A DNA stretch of 6,319 bases, from positions 1 through 6,319 of the forward strand of contig JAESUT010000033.1 of NCBI GenBank assembly GCA_016762995.1, read 5' to 3'. This stretch comes from Gammaproteobacteria bacterium. GTDB taxonomy: Bacteria > Pseudomonadota > Gammaproteobacteria > Pseudomonadales > Pseudohongiellaceae. Both the position numbers and the translations under genes were made by a program. Shown here in pieces: positions 5,999-6,319 of the stretch. Every line of letters begins with the position of its first letter. The stretch's first letter is position 1. The notes below the pieces were generated by a model. The model worked only from the letters and a program-made list of their open reading frames with translations, was not told the origin of the DNA and searched no databases.

Positions 5999-6319
5999 AT
6001 GAGAGACATTATTCAATCTAAAAGAAAAATACTGCTAACAGGCGCAACAGGCTTCATAGGTTTGACGCTATGCCGTCGCCTAATTGAAGAGAATTTCGAC
6101 GTGCGTGTTTTATTGCGTAATCCAGCCAAGGCCGCCCTCTTGCCGCCGTCATTAATAGCAGAGCAAGTATTGGGGGACTTACACGACCAACAGAGCTTAT
6201 TAGAGGCCTGTGCAGGCGTTGATACAATCTTGCATCTGGCAGGCGTGGCGCACGTGGGCAACACCGCGAAGGGTGATGATACAAATGTAGTAGGCAGTGA
6301 AAACCTACTAAAAGCGGCA
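5999..6319 (+). CDS. extended SDR, NAD(P)-dependent epimerase/dehydratase/reductase (3' partial)
   Basis: The frame runs off the window end with 107 residues visible, about one third of a usual ~320-residue member. Residues 10-21 (KILLTGATGFIG) are the Rossmann dinucleotide-binding loop TGxxGxxG. Arg40 after the second beta strand (VRVLLRNP) suggests NADP(H) preference. Further landmarks are GDL (59-61), GVDTILHLAG (73-82) and TNVVGSENLL (95-104), the fourth-helix signature of extended SDRs. The catalytic YxxxK lies beyond the window. Members next to O-antigen glycosyltransferases include the 4-reductase WbpV and 4-epimerases; the HLAGVAHV segment resembles the WbpV group, a tentative assignment. 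ATG 5999 is the only start after an in-frame TAG at 5945. The Shine-Dalgarno is weak, so coupling to the preceding gene is possible. Confidence 0.9.
   Translation, partial: MRDIIQSKRKILLTGATGFIGLTLCRRLIEENFDVRVLLRNPAKAALLPPSLIAEQVLGDLHDQQSLLEACAGVDTILHLAGVAHVGNTAKGDDTNVVGSENLLKAA

Noticed and set aside
5956..6021. 21-codon GTG frame between the glycosyltransferase and SDR genes
   Set aside because: It overlaps the SDR start in another frame, has no ribosome-binding site and no recognisable sequence.
6013..6284. Two minus-strand open frames opposite the SDR gene
   Set aside because: The plus strand has an unbroken frame with Rossmann and extended-SDR motifs; the minus frames are shadows of it.

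Overview
The window looks like chromosomal DNA of a marine-type gammaproteobacterium. The basis is family resemblance: an alanine-rich, cysteine-free, S-layer/type I-secreted-like surface protein, a RAYT transposase with REP-like repeats, a HigBA module and a polysaccharide gene cluster, at moderate G+C. No rRNA, tRNA or taxonomic marker is present, so this placement is an inference. All supported genes are on the + strand.

Region 1 (1-2208) holds the 3' part of a large gene for an Ala/Thr/Asp-rich surface protein. Its 5' end lies outside the window. It is closed by a strong 15-bp intrinsic terminator with a GCAA tetraloop.

Region 2 (about 2260-4045) is an accessory islet. On the left are two perfect 34-bp REP-like direct repeats. 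Next come the leader and first codons of a lost RAYT gene, a complete higB-higA toxin-antitoxin operon, and an intact RAYT (REP-associated Y1/HUH transposase). On the right is one REP-like copy in inverted orientation. The intact RAYT gene carries the same 48-bp leader-plus-start-codon block that precedes higBA (43/48 identical, no gaps). The toxin-antitoxin pair is therefore sandwiched between two RAYT gene starts and enclosed by REP-like repeats. This is the most interesting structure in the window.

Region 3 (4046-4250) is about 200 bases with no credible gene, only a weak candidate promoter.

Region 4 (4251-6319) reads as a cell-envelope locus. It encodes an unrecognised exported protein with a possible GspC/PilP-like beta domain, a GT2 family glycosyltransferase, and the N-terminal half of an extended SDR (NAD(P)-dependent epimerase/dehydratase/reductase) cut by the window end. 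The last two suggest O-antigen, capsule or exopolysaccharide synthesis. The surface protein and the polysaccharide genes may both serve the cell surface, with the islet lying between them.

Non-coding stretches: 2093-2587 holds the terminator, the REP-like repeats, the RAYT remnant and the higBA promoter candidate. 3973-4250 holds the inverted REP-like copy and the weak promoter candidate. No CRISPR array, RNA gene or replication origin was seen.
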